64,000 nucleotides of DNA from Ananas comosus (lineage: Eukaryota; Streptophyta; Magnoliopsida; Poales; Bromeliaceae): the NCBI RefSeq assembly GCF_001540865.1, contig NC_033622.1, positions 2,771,454 through 2,835,453 on the forward strand, given 5' to 3'. Below the pieces are notes generated by a model. The model saw only the letters and a list, made by a program, of their open reading frames with translations. It was not told where the DNA came from and ran no database searches. Numbering within the stretch: position 1 is the first letter of the stretch; each line of letters begins with the position of its first letter. A program made the translations under genes and the position numbers. Below are positions 1 to 11,628 of the stretch, piece after piece.

Positions 1-805
1 TTATCTAAAGAGACCTACGACTATGCTCGAGACCTTTAATGGGTTGATTGGAGGTCTTGGCGAGGTTCGAAAATTGATTAAAGAAATCAATGTTCTAATC
101 GCACTGGTTCTTGTTATTGGCTACTTAGTAATGTGGATTGTTGTTGACTTGATGTTTGGGATTTGTTTGGACTCTAGTAGAGTCGGCTCATGGGGTTGTT
201 CTAGTTTCAGAAGTTGAATTTTGAAACCAATGCTTCGAATATGTTGTTGTGCACTTTGTTGTGGTTTGTGTGTGTCAGTTTATGTCACGGACGCGTAATG
301 GCTTGTATTGATGCTCTGGTGATTATGTTTAGGTTCACGAGACACCTAGAGGCATTGGAGTCGCGAACTCAGATATACCTGGTATATAGATGGGTTTTTA
401 GATCCATAGTCGGTGTAGTAGTATTGTACTCGATTATTCTATTATGCTTCTAATATGTATCCTATTGAGTAGATCGATTTTATTTTGCTTCATTATTATT
501 CCTGTGTTTTGCTCTACCTTTTAGCTATGGGCATCGTTATATCATGTTGTGGGTGATAACCGGTTGGTAGAGTGGTTTATATAGATCATTATGATATTAT
601 ACGTGTGTGTTTACTCTACATATCGACTTACTATTATATTTATCTTTACATGCTACATGGCTATCATGTATGTGTCCCTTATCATGTTGGATGTATGACG
701 CGTAGATTATAGTGTAAGAATGTTTTAATCACGTCTGTCTATCAAGTACGTGTTCAGATGCATTTTATCTATTGGATCGACCTGTATCCTTAGGAATTGT
801 CTTGA
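1..805. other. No gene recognised; flank of the gypsy insertion
   Basis: T-rich DNA with short ORFs only. I see no coding similarity, LTR border or tandem repeat. Together with the bases after 5006 it is the target DNA into which the gypsy element inserted. It could be the inside of an older, unrecognised transposon. Confidence 0.4.
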
Positions 806-810
806 ATAAA

Positions 811-995
811 TGTAATGGCTGGGGTGTAGAGAAGATTAGGGCAAGCATGAGAGTAACCAGAGTAGAAAGAGGAAAAGGGTATAGAGGGGAAGAGAGGTAG
901 ATTCGGTGAGATCCAGAGGAATAAAGGTGTAGTAGTGGTCTTGGTATTGGGTCGGCTGGGTGAATACCCGGTCGAATTGTACTTGTTGGACGTCC
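811..995 (+). repeat. 5' LTR remnant of the gypsy element
   Basis: About 185 bp align to the first part of the 3' LTR (4478 onward); shared landmarks include GGTAGATTCGGTGAGATC and GTCGAATTGTACTTG. Similarity stops at a shared GGAC, after which the gag reading frame begins almost at once. An intact 5' LTR would be about 524 bp and followed by a primer-binding site, so an internal deletion has fused the LTR to gag. Microhomology at GGAC is a possible mechanism. Confidence 0.75.
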
Positions 996-1310
996 ATGGC
1001 AGAGGGCGCTAGGCTCAAATTGCTCAGCAAGCATGTCCATGCCTTGGAGCAAAGGCTGCAGGGGCTGGCAGTGGGGAACAATCGAAAGTTCGAGGAGCTG
1101 AATTGAAAGATTAAGGCTATGCAAGCAGAGGACTAGAACCATTATGAATCCCTGCGATGCGAAACTGCAAATTCATCGAAGAGGCCGGAGCAACTTATGG
1201 ATCTATTATCGAATCAGCAGCAATTATCATCATCGAAGGAACTCGCAAGCTGGACAATGGCACCAAGAGTATCTAAAAGGCCAATGTTGTGCAGTGGCTC
1301 AGTTGATTAG
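996..1310 (+). pseudogene. gag N-terminal remnant (gypsy)
   Basis: Reading from ATG 996 gives a charged, leucine-rich helical segment (landmarks LEQRLQGLAV and KFEELN) typical of the coiled-coil start of plant gypsy Gag. Two in-frame stops follow, then the frame closes at 1308-1310. No capsid domain, CCHC zinc knuckle or protease follows; the next recognisable sequence is the start of reverse transcriptase. This is inferred from composition and position, not from a specific motif. Confidence 0.5.
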
Positions 1311-4300
1311 CCTAGAAGAAGAGAAGCAGGAAGAGATACCCGACCAAATACGAAATATGTTGCAGAAATTGGAGGATGTGTCTCATGAGCCGCAGGGGTT
1401 GCCTCCTATTAGGCCACAAGACCATAAAATATCCTTGCAGAAAGGAGCACAAGCAGTCAATATCAGATCATATAGTTATACAGAGAAGTAGAAGTACGAA
1501 ATGGACAAGATTAGAGAGATGCTAGATACCGGAGTGATCCAACGTAGTAACAGTCCATACGCCTCTCTGGTCCTATTAGTTAAGAAAAAGAAGAAAAAGG
1601 ATGGGAATTGGAGGTTTTGCATTGATTATCGTCAACTGAACAAGCTCACAATTGAGAGTAAGTATCCGATACCCATAATCGATGACTTGCTAGATGAGTT
1701 AGGAGGTTCGAGATATTTTTTCAAGATAGACTAGAGGTTTGGGTATTATCAAATACGAATGTGCACCGATGACATACCAAAGACGACCTTTAGAACTCAT
1801 ATGGGCTATTATGAGTTCAGAGTCATGCCTTTCGAACTCGCGAAAGCCCCAGTGACCTTCCAATCTGTATTTGCTATTCTACTTTGTAGGTATGTTTTGA
1901 TTTTTTTTCAACGATATAATGGTATACAGTAGGACATTAGAAGATCACGTTGCCCATTTGGAAGAAGTGTTAAGAATACTTGAGGGAAATTGATTGTTCA
2001 CAAAAAGTCCAAACGCTTCCTTGGCCAGGAGCAAGTTGAGAACCTAGGACACATTATCACTCAGCAGGGGGTGGCTACGGACCCAAGTAAGGTGGCAGCT
2101 ATGCTGCAATGGGTAGCACCTATGTCAATTAAAGGGGTTGAGAGGATTCCTGGCCTCACAGTATACTACCGCAAGTTTGTTCAAGGGGTATGGAGCTATA
2201 AGTAAATCCCATGCTAAACTTTTGAAGAAGAATAGTTTCCATTGGACAATAGAAGCGCAGGAAGCTTTCAACAAATTGAAGAAGTTAATGATCGAGGTCC
2301 TCGTGCTCGCCATGCTCGACTACTTCAAGCCATTTGTGGTGGAGGTAGATGCTTGCGACTAGGGAATAAGGGTTGTATTGACATAAGAAGATAAACCCTT
2401 AGCTTACCTTAGTGGCCATTAGCAAGAAATCCGGGGTTGTCCACATATGAAAAGGAATTTCTTGCTATACTATTAGCAGTCTCTAAGTGGCGGCGTTTTC
2501 TTAAGTATGAAGCAGTTTATCATCAGAACGGATCACGAGAGTTTAAAGCACTTTATAGAGCAAAAGATCAACACTGCTACCCAACAGGAAAGGATGCTTA
2601 AGTTGATGGGACTCAACTATATAATACAATACAAGAAAGGAAGAGAGAATAGGATGGCGGATGCCTTATCACGCAAAGAAATTGAGGAGAGCAGTAGTCA
2701 AGCCATTTCGGGAGCCATTCCAGCTCGGGTAGTTGAGATAACCAACAGCTATCAGGGAGATGAAGAGTGTCAGAGACTGATAGCCCAGTTAACAGTACAG
2801 CTAGACACTTAAGGAGCCTACAATTATACACAGGAGCTGCTACAATACAACGAAAGGCTGTATGTGGGATCAGGAGAGGGGATCAGCAGAAGTTACCCAG
2901 TCAAATGCATGACTCAACCCTAGGAGGCCACTCTGGACAACAATATACCTATACAAGGAGCAAGAAGATATTTTACTGGCCAAGGCTCAAAAGTGATGCG
3001 GAGAGGATAGTAGGGAACTGCACGGTATGCATACAGAACAAGTTCGACAATCAGCCTTACATCAGTAAGAAAAGTGTCAAAGATTGATAGCCTAATTAAC
3101 AGTACAGCCAGGCACCCAAGGAGCGTACACTTATACACAGGAGCTACTGCGATACAACAAAAGGCTGTATGTGGGATCAGGAGAGAAGATCAACAGAAGT
3201 TACTCGGTCAAATGCATGACTCAACACTAGGAAGCCATTATGGATAGCAGTATACCTATAGAAGGATCAAGAAGATATATTTTACTAGCTAGGGCTCAAG
3301 AGTGATGTGGATAGTGAGGAACTGCATGATATGCATACAGAACAAATTCGACAATCAGCCTAATGCTGAGTTGCTACAACCGATACCAGTTCCCCACCAA
3401 GTATGGAGTGAAGTAAGTATGGACTTCATTGAAGGACTACCAAGGTTGGAAGGAAAGGATTCTATAATGGTGGTAGTTGACAGATCCACGAAGTATGCCT
3501 ATTCTATTCCTCTTACTCCTATACGGCTTCAGTGGTGGCCAAAGCATTCTTCGACACGGTGTACAGACTACATGGACTGTCGGAAAAGATCATTTTTGAT
3601 GAGGATAGAATCTTTACAAGCGAAATATGGTAAGGACTATTCAAGATATTTGGGACCAAGCTATACATGAGTTTGCCCTATCACTCCCAGACTGACGGGC
3701 AAGTAAAGAGGCTTAACCGATGTCTGGAGATCTACCTCTGATGTATGTGTTTACAACACCCCAAAAAATGGCATAAGTGGATCACACACGCGGAATGGTG
3801 GTACAACTCGAACTATCACACTTTATTTGGGATGACTCCCTACGAGGCCTTGTATGGGAAGCCACCGCTGAGTTATATAATGGCTAATTTTACACAGAAC
3901 TCAACGAGTGAGGCAACCGGATGGGGCTAAGTAGAGAAAAAAGATGGCTAAGGGGTTAATAAACAACCTCTTAAGGGTGCAAAACAGGATGAAGCAGTTT
4001 GTCGACCGCCGTAGGGTGGATCGAGAGCTTAATGTTGGCGACTTGGTTTACTTGAAGCTGCAATCTTACCGTCAACAAATGGTGGCAGTGCGAAGGAATC
4101 TCAAACTGTCGTCTTGCTAATTTGGATCCTTCAAGATTTTAGAAAAGATCGGACTCGCAGCCTACCAGCTGCACATGCCGGAGAGGTTGAAGGTACAATC
4201 AATTTTCTATTTCTCTCTGCTGAAAAGAAGTCCACCTGAAGAAAGACCCGTCTCAATTATCGTGCCTTTTGCTGGAGATGACGGCCAGTTGCTGGCGGAA

Positions 4301-4447
4301 CCTGTAGAAATCCTCAACCGGAATATGGTACGGCGCGGAAACATAGTAACCCAAATTCTGGTAAGGCGGAGCAACTTGTCCTCTAACCAAGCAACCTGGG
4401 AGTATTACTTGTTCCTCAAGTCACAATTCCTGACTTTCTATTCTTGA
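1311..4447 (+). pseudogene. Broken gypsy pol: RT, RNase H, integrase, chromodomain
   Basis: RT is seen as LPPIRPQDHKI (about 1395), then [11 protein letters not shown] (about 1610) and the [13 protein letters not shown] box (about 1665). The catalytic region near 1905 reads FFNDIMVYS, so the expected double aspartate is damaged. RNase H follows (RTDHESLKHF, then GRENRMADALSRK near 2650). The integrase HHCC finger ends CTVCIQNKFDNQP (about 3025) and is present twice. The integrase core (SMDFIEGLP near 3420; PYHSQTDGQVKRLNR near 3675) and a chromodomain-like end (GNIVTQILVRRSNL, about 4350) complete it. The frame is interrupted by stops at 1489, 1732, 2203, 2360, 2810, 3085 and elsewhere, plus frameshifts. 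It acted in retrotransposon replication and is now non-functional. Confidence 0.85.
2752..3361 (+). repeat. 307-bp tandem duplication over the integrase zinc finger
   Basis: Positions about 2752-3060 recur at 3061-3361, with equivalent bases 307 apart (for example GTGTCA at 2767 and 3074). Both copies carry the stretch that encodes the HHCC finger of integrase. The copies differ by roughly one base in eight by eye, so the duplication is old or arose by recombination between diverged elements. Confidence 0.8.
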
Positions 4448-4477
4448 GGACAAGGATTATTTTGAAGAGGGAAGGAT

Positions 4478-5001
4478 TGTAATGGCTGGGGGCTGAGGAG
4501 ATTCGAGCAAGCATGACAGTTACCAGAATAGAAAAAGGAAAAGGATATAAAGGGAGGGAGAGGTAGATTCGGTGAGATCTGGAAGAATAAAGTAGTAGTT
4601 GTGTTGGTATTGGGTTGGGTGATCCGATATCGGGTCGAATTGTACTTGCTGGACTGAGGGTTGCTCATCGAGCTAGGCCCAACAGGAAAGTCCAGCCTGA
4701 TAGAGGATTGGGAGCTCAGATGATCTATTTGGATATTCCATTTCTCTTATTGTCCTTAGTTTTATGAAATTGCATGTTACTCCTTATGTAATAGATATAA
4801 ATAGTAAAAAGGGTATAAAGTGTAAAGGATAATGATGAACAAAATTACTTTCTTCTTCGTCAATCTCTTTCCGCTCCTTTTTCTTTGATCTTCTCCTCTT
4901 TCTCACTCACCTTCGACTTAATTTGAGGATTCTATCATCTCCATCCTGAGATCCTCAGAGCGAGATCATCATCTAATCCCATGATAGATCAGGGTATTAC
5001 A
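4478..5001 (+). repeat. 3' LTR of the gypsy element
   Basis: This is a 524-bp LTR beginning TGTAATGGC after the purine-rich tract GAAGAGGGAAGGAT (4464-4477) and ending GTATTACA. The duplication ATAAA follows. The first 185 bp match the 5' remnant at 811-995. Confidence 0.8.
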
Positions 5002-5006
5002 ATAAA

Positions 5007-5289
5007 ATCACGTAGGGCGCATCCAACAAATTATACTCTTACATTATGCATTTATAGAAGAGATTCTGTCTGTTTGTACAAAGGAGATTCTATTCATATA
5101 GTGGGTTTGTGCATGCGGGGTATATTTTTTACTTTGGAAAGAAAATTGCTGTGTCTGTACTAAATTCTGTTTTTAATATAGAAAGGTTAAACAAAAAAAG
5201 TCTCATAGCATGACAACTGCGATTTTATGTTTTAACAGATTTCTTAATTTTTGTTCTCCATTTTTACAATATTGTTTATTAGAGATGGA
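5007..5289. other. No gene recognised between gypsy element and SINE
   Basis: AT-rich DNA with only short chance ORFs. No repeat family recognised. Confidence 0.4.
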
Positions 5290-5445
5290 TTTTTTTTTTT
5301 GAGAAATAGGTAGCATGCTACCCGCTTCGTTTATTTTATTTAGAAATAAAATTAGCTGAAAATATGAATCAATTAGGATTCGAACTTGGAATCTCGGATA
5401 CCAACCACCAAGCTCTTTGCCACTTGCACTAGGGATAGTTGGTAT
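5290..5445 (-). mobile_element. tRNA-derived SINE, copy 1
   Basis: On the minus strand the copy runs from a tRNA-like head through the polymerase III B box GTTCGAATCC to an A-rich tail, which appears as T-rich at 5290-5300 on the plus strand. A short candidate duplication GAGATGGA lies on both sides (about 5282-5289 and 5446-5455). The diagnostic body (TTTAGAAATAAA and CTACCCGCTTCG on the plus strand) recurs in six other copies in this window. Confidence 0.8.
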
Positions 5446-5485
5446 CTGAGATGGAAAATTGACAAGAAAAAGGGGATGGTGAGTG

Positions 5486-5864
5486 TGTTGGATGTGGCTC
5501 ACGTGATATATTCAAGTCGATCCATAGAGATACGGTCAATCTATTTAAGTCGATCTATAAAGATACTGTAGATCTTACGGTTAGGATGTATTTGGACACG
5601 TCATTGATGGACGGACGTGATTTAACATTCTTATATTAAGTTATATATAAATATATAATATTCGGGAGTCTCGGTCTAACCCTAATCCAATTATCTGTGA
5701 CTGCTCCATCTCCGGAGATAAGGGAATTAAACTCTAAACGTCTCGTCTTTTTGCAGATCGCGAACGAGAACGAACCACTAGCAAAAGTCGCCGCCTACAA
5801 ATCGGGTACAGAAATCGAAATCATGACAGAAGGTACGATCTTAGTTTTTTATAAAGTTTCAACA
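5486..5864 (+). repeat. 5' LTR of the copia element
   Basis: This 379-bp LTR begins TGTTGGATGTGG and ends GTTTCAACA. Inside it an approximately 30-bp unit (AGTCGATCYATARAGATAC) occurs twice in tandem, at about 5515 and 5546, and both LTRs keep it. Confidence 0.92.
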
Positions 5865-5866
5865 TG

Positions 5867-5878
5867 TGGTATCAGAGC
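5867..5878 (+). other. Primer-binding site for initiator tRNA-Met
   Basis: TGGTATCAGAGC lies two bases after the LTR end. It is the standard plant copia complement to the 3' end of the initiator methionine tRNA, which primes minus-strand synthesis. Confidence 0.92.
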
Positions 5879-7239
5879 CGCATCTTTTGCCGGATTTTTG
5901 TTTCTTTCCGAATTTCGTTTAATTTTTTGTTTCCATTAAATAAATAAATAAGTTTGTTGATGGTTTGCGTCAATGATGATGTCGGCCGGCCTCAATCGAG
6001 ACCGGCGTTCGGAAGAACGGCGTCATCGGCCCGGCCGAATTATGCGATAACACAAAAAAAAAAAATGTGGTCTGCGGTCGGTCGGTTGGTAAACCTGCAT
6101 CGCCACATCAGTCGTGCTAGGAGCGGCCAAGAAGGGGTTGCGCTATGCATTCCCATTAGGGCCGCAAGGAGGCAGCCCGTGATGGGGCTGCCTAGCTGGC
6201 GATCAAAGTAGTCAAGCACAAAAAAAAAAAAGAAAAAAAGGAAAAGAAAAAGTAAAGGGTTGCAGGTCGCAAGCCACGTGGCTGCCATGTGTAGCCCCAT
6301 GCGGGGCCCACCGCAAAAGAAAAAATTTTTTATTTATTTATTTATTTATTTTTAACGAAAAATAAAAAAAATATAGTTTTGCTTAATAATTTTCTTTGCA
6401 ATGTGACTTATTTAGAGGAAGTCTATATATTAAAGTTATGTATAACTTTTGGTATTTGTTATATATAATTTCTGTTCTACTCGCTTGTTTATTTATGATA
6501 TAAAATAATATGTTTAGTTTAATATTTTACGGTATATTTTTTGCATTATTATTCTAAACACACATAAGGTGATTATGAAAATTTAGAGTAGCGTATATAG
6601 ACTTCACACAATTTATAAATTTTAAATCACATAAGGTTTTTAAGAAAATTATTCAAGACTTTTATTCTTTTTCTGCTGCGTTTTGGAATAATATGAAATT
6701 TTCGGTCATTCATATCATATACGGACTTGTGAGATCAACTATGTCTAGGAGTAGCCACAGCATCCTAGTCTTGGTATATGATCACTTACGGTATTTTTAT
6801 AAAATGATATTGAATTAAAGTTAACCCGAAAATTCATATGGATTTCCAATTTATTTTTAAATAGTCATTCAATATCAATAAGGTTATTTGTATTTTTCGT
6901 TATGCTCAAGAGTAACCACAGCATCCTATAGATAATGAAAAATATATAAGGTATTATTGATATTCAATTAAAGTTTGACTATTTATTGCAGCCAAACTAA
7001 ATAATTTTCTGAATTTTGACTGGAATAAGATAGTGGATTGAATTTCTAGATAGCGAGCTTTTCTATGCCCACAGGTACAGGAATCTTGTTGCTTAGAAAT
7101 TAGTTTTATATTAGTCTTATTATTAAAATAGATAAATTCTATGCGTGTAGCGGCTCTGGCTACAGGAAGGTAGAATTTATCTAATCTAAAAATTATTATC
7201 TTATAGTAGGCGATAAAGTTCAATATTTTCTTTGTTTTT
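5879..7239 (+). other. Untranslated leader of the copia element
   Basis: 1.36 kb without coding similarity separates the primer-binding site from gag, which is long for a copia leader. It holds a GC-rich patch (about 5975-6310) whose composition differs from the rest, then ATTT repeats. An older insertion or captured sequence in the leader is possible, but no terminal repeats were found. Confidence 0.5.
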
Positions 7240-10200
7240 GCAGCTTCTTCCTCTACTGCATTTCTTAATAATATTTCTCGTATCCCTATGCTTATTGGGG
7301 ATAATTATTCTGATTGGAAAGAAATTATTTCTTTTACTTTGGGCTATATGGATTTAGACTTGGCTCTGCGCGTTGAGCAACCGCCTAAGGTAGTGGGGCA
7401 ACTGACTCCACAGCAGGAATTCGAGCAGGAAAAGTGGGAGCGATCCAACCACTTAAGTTTGATGCTCATAAAGTCTAGAGTATCAAAAAATATAAGGGGA
7501 TCGATTCCAGAATGTGATAAAGCCAAGGATTACCTAAAGGCTATTGAGGAGCAGTTTGTCAGCTTCTATAAAGCTTGGCTCGAAAAGAAAGGTATTGAAA
7601 CTATTTATATTTATTATGAATTTCATTTAGTTAATATTTCTAAAAACACATGGTGGATTGACTCTGAAACTACTGTACATATCTCAAATACCATGCAGGA
7701 TTTTCACAACCTAGCAATATTGAAGCCAAATGAAAGAATTTTAATTAGCGGAGAAGGAAATAAATCTGAAGTTGAAGCCGTAGGAAAGTTTATTTTAGAA
7801 TTTAGTACTAGTTTTGTACTTGAACTTGAGGATACTTTTTATATTTCTAAATTTTCTGGAAATTTAGTTTCTGTTTCTAAATTGAGAAATAAATGCTTCA
7901 AATTTTTATTTGAAAATAAATCTTTTACTATGTTCTTCGATAATATTATTGTTGGCAATGGTTATTTGATAGATGATTTGTACAAATTTAATTTGAGTCA
8001 ATCTTTTGAAAATAATTTTAATGTTAATAATGGTATTGGTGTTAAAAGAAACATTCTTAAAGAAAACTCCTCTTATTTATGGCATAAGTGTTTAGCTCAT
8101 ATCTCTTTAGAGAGAATAAAGAGATTGGTAAAAGAAAAGATCTTACAAGGTCTCGACTTTACTAATTTTGGTACTTGTGTGGAATATATAAAGAGAAAGC
8201 ATACTAATACAAATATCACTAAAGGTGCCAGAAGGAGTTTTGAAATTTTTGAGATCATACATACAAATATGTGGACGTTTTCCTACTCCTTATTTCAATA
8301 GTCAGAGCTATTATATCTCATTTATTGATGACCATTCAAGATATATGTATCTCTATCTTTTATTTGAAAAAGCTGAGGCTTTTGATGCTTTTAAAGTTTA
8401 TATAAGGTTGAGATAGAGAAACAATTGGATAGGAAAATCAAGATTGTAAGATCCGACAGAGGGGATGAGTATTATGAAAGACATACGGATAAAGGTCAAA
8501 TGACCGGTCCATTTGCTCAATTCCTCGAAGGTGAAGGTATTATTGCATAGTATACGATGCCTGGCATGCCCCAACAAAATGGCGTTGCCGAAAAGAGGAA
8601 TAGAACACTCATGGACATGGTAAGGAGCATGATTAGCAACTTTTGTTTTCCATCTTCTCTTTGGAGTGAGGCACTAAAAACAGCGGTGTATATTTTAAAT
8701 AGAATTCCATCGAAGGTTATTTCCAAAACTTCTTTTGAGTTTGGAAAGGATGGAAACTAGTTTAAATCACCTGCATGTATGGGGATGTCCAGCTGAGGTG
8801 AGGGTTTATAATTCACATATAAAGAAGTTGGATTCCCGAACGGACAGTGAATATTTCATTGGCTATGCGGTAAACTCCAAAGGATTCAGGTTTTATTGTC
8901 CAAATCACTCATCCAAGATAGTTGAGGCCAGAAATGCCAAATTCCTTGAGGATTTTGAAGCTGGTGGGAGTGTTATTTCTCAAAAGATGAATTTTGAGGA
9001 AATAAGGGATTCAATTGGTTATCCATCAACAGATAATAATCTAGTTGCTCTTCCAGGAGGTCAATTTGACCGTAATGGAGATCAACTAATCTTAGAACAT
9101 GAAAATGCTGAATCAGTTGAACCTCTCCATGAAGATCTGTCTCAAGAGGAACAAATAATTATAGAGCCAGCTGCACAGAATAATAAAAATCTGCAGGAAG
9201 AGGTTGGCTTAAGAAGATCCTCAAGACAAAGGAGATCGGCAATTCCTGATGATTATAAAATCTATTTTCATGTGTCTGACTTTGATGTCGGACACCATAA
9301 AGACCCATGAACGTTTTCAGAAGCCGGCATGGAGATAAATCCTCCCTATGGTATGATGCCATAAAGGAAGAGATGAAATCTATGGTGCATAACAAAGTTT
9401 AGGATCTCGTTGAGTTACCACAGGGAGTCAAAGCTATTGGCTGTAAATGGGTCTTTAAGACCAAAAGGAACTCTCTAGGTAATATAGAACGATATAAGGC
9501 CAGACTTGTTGCTAAAAGTTTCACTCAAAATGAATGCATTGATTATCATGAAACCTTCTTTCCAATATCAAAGAAAGATTCATTAAGAATTATTATGACT
9601 TTGGTAACTCATTTCGATTTAGAGCTACATCAGATGGATGTAAAAACGACATTTCTAAATGAGGATATAGAGAAGATAGTCTATATGCAACAACCCGAAG
9701 GTTTTAGCACAGATGAAAATAATCACCTTATTTGCAGACTAAAGAAATCTATATACGAACTTAAACAGGCTTCCCGTCAGTGATATATTAAGTTCCATAA
9801 TGTAATTACTACATTCGGTTTCGTAGAAAATATTGTAAATCAGTGCATATACCTTAAGGCTAGTGGGAGTAAGTATATTTTTTTAGTCCTGTATGTAGAT
9901 GACATTTTGTTTGCAAGAAATGATTTGAGTTTGCTTAAAGAAACTAAAGATTTTCTTTCTAAGAATTTTGAGATGAAGGATATGGGTGAGGCTTCTTACG
10001 TCATTGGCATAAAGATTCACAGAAATAGATCTCAAAGAATTTTCGGTCTATCTCAGAAAGCCTATATTGAAAGAGTTCTATAAAGGTTTAATATGGCGAA
10101 CTATGCACCTACAGCTGCGCCTATTATAAAAGATGACGGGTTCAATCAGAAATAGTGTCCTCAGAATGATTTAGAACGAGTGCATATGAAGAGCATACCC

Positions 10201-10877
10201 TATGTCTCTGCAGTAGGGAGTTTGATGTATGCGCAGATCTGTACCAGACCTGATATAGCTCATGCAGTGGGGATGTTGGGTAGATACCAAAGCAACCCTG
10301 GCCTTGATTATTGGAAAGCTGCAAAGAAAGTTATAAGATATTTACAGGGAACAAAGAATTATATGCTCACCTACAGACATTCTGAACATCTTGAGGTGGT
10401 TGGATATTCAGACTCTGATTTTGCTGGATGCGTGGATTCTAGAAAATCTACATCAGGATATATTTTCTTATTTGCTCAAGGTGCTATATCTTGGAGGAGC
10501 ACTAAGCAGGATACAGTTGCTACATCCACTATGGAAGCAGAGTTCATCGCTTGTTATGAGGCTTCGTCATAAGTTTTATGGCTGAGAAATTTTATCTCAG
10601 GTTTTAGAGTTGTCGACTCTATCTCAAGGCTAATTAAGATTTATTGCGACAACTCTGCTGCAATGTTCTTTGCAAAAAATAGTCGAATTACAGATCGCAG
10701 CAAACATATATCGATATAAAGTATCTTGCTGTGAAAGAATACGACAAGAAGAAGGTCGATATCCAACACATTAGGACTGAGATGATGATTGCTGATTCTA
10801 TAAGTAAAGCATTGCCGGCAAACAAATTCAAGGATCATATTCATCATGTGGGTATCTTGAGCCCATTTACAGTTTAA
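7240..10877 (+). pseudogene. Broken copia gag-pol
   Basis: Gag opens without an ATG (frame open from 7240; landmark IPMLIGDNYSDWKE at 7282). About 90 codons later it jumps straight to protease, with the zinc knuckle missing. The protease active site near 7650 reads WWIDSETTVHIS, where copia elements have D-S-G/A-A/C-T. Then come the GAG-pre-integrase box (LWHKCLAHIS, 8078), the integrase core (DDHSRYMYLY, 8328; MPQQNGVAEKRNR, 8563), RT (YKARLVAKSFTQ, 9493; LHQMDVKTTFLN, 9625; catalytic LYVDDILFA, 9888) and RNase H (YSDSDFAGCVDSRKSTSGY, 10402; DNSAAMFFAKN, 10645). Stops or shifts occur near 8300, 8415, 8548, 8758, 9308, 9400, 9781, 10081, 10153 and 10570. Non-functional. Confidence 0.9.
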
Positions 10878-11245
10878 GTGTTTTCTTTTTGTATAAAGAC
10901 TTTAAAAACTATTTTTATTTGAATAAGAACACATTTTGATTTTTGCACATATGCGCATAAAGTTATCTTTTGTACATAAAGTATTATTGTGCACTAAAGT
11001 AGGACTCTGAGTTGAACTTATAATAAGTTCATATGGTTGTAACTCATAAAGTTATTTGATTAAGGAATACGTGCTTTTGTTACATGGAAGGGAGCGTTCA
11101 TCTTTTGGGGCATAACCGCTATGATCAAAGTATTGTGATTTTTTGGTCGAGTGGGAGATTTTGACTGTGTAATTTAGTTGGTACCTAATAAAGTTTCTGT
11201 TTCATCTATACAGTAATAAATATATCACAAGGCCAAGTGGGAGAA

Positions 11246-11623
11246 TGTGGATGTGGCCCACGTGATATATTCAAGGCGATACATACAGATACGGTTAATC
11301 TATTTAAGTCGATCTATAAAAATACTGTAGATTTTACGATTATGATGTATCTGAACACGTCCTTGATGGACGGACGTGATTTAACATCCTTACATTAAAT
11401 TATATATAAATATGTAACATACGGAAGTCCCAGTTTAACCCTAATCCAATTATCCGTGACGGCTCCATCTCCGGAAATAAGAGAATTAGACTCGAAACGT
11501 CCCTTCTTTTTGCAGATCACGAACGAGAACAAACCACGAGCAAAAGTCACCGCCTATAAATCGGGTACAGAAATCGAAATCATGACAAAAGATACGATCT
11601 TAGTTTCTTATAAAGTTTCAACA
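11246..11623 (+). repeat. 3' LTR of the copia element
   Basis: 378 bp, beginning TGTGGATGTGG after the purine-rich tract AAGTGGGAGA (11235-11244) and ending GTTTCAACA, then the duplication GAGTG. It lacks one T near the start relative to the 5' LTR. Confidence 0.92.
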
Positions 11624-11628
11624 GAGTG

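Larger units (their letters stand above)
811..5001 (+). mobile_element. Decayed Ty3/gypsy chromovirus (Tekay/Del-like), non-autonomous
   Basis: The element starts TGTAATGG and ends TATTACA, so the LTR tips are short inverted repeats. It is flanked by the 5-bp duplication ATAAA (806-810 and 5002-5006). The order is 5' LTR remnant, gag remnant, reverse transcriptase, RNase H, integrase zinc finger, integrase core, chromodomain-like C-terminus, purine-rich tract, 3' LTR. That order, with integrase after RNase H, defines Ty3/gypsy, and the C-terminal chromodomain-like stretch points to a chromovirus. At 4.2 kb it is shorter than intact members because most of the 5' LTR, the primer-binding site and most of gag/protease are missing. 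Many stops and frameshifts make it inactive. Confidence 0.85.
5486..11623 (+). mobile_element. Ty1/copia LTR retrotransposon, complete structure but decayed
   Basis: Two LTRs (5486-5864 and 11246-11623), an initiator-Met primer-binding site and a gag-pol region in copia order (protease, integrase, RT, RNase H) lie inside the 5-bp duplication GAGTG (5481-5485 and 11624-11628). By hand the LTRs differ at roughly 40 of 378 positions (about 11%), so the insertion is old. Pol has several stops, at least one frameshift and a deleted Gag zinc knuckle, so it cannot move on its own. It inserted just beside SINE copy 1. Confidence 0.93.

Noticed and set aside
765..1142. Minus-strand ORFs over the gypsy 5' region
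   Set aside because: Antisense of LTR and gag sequence.
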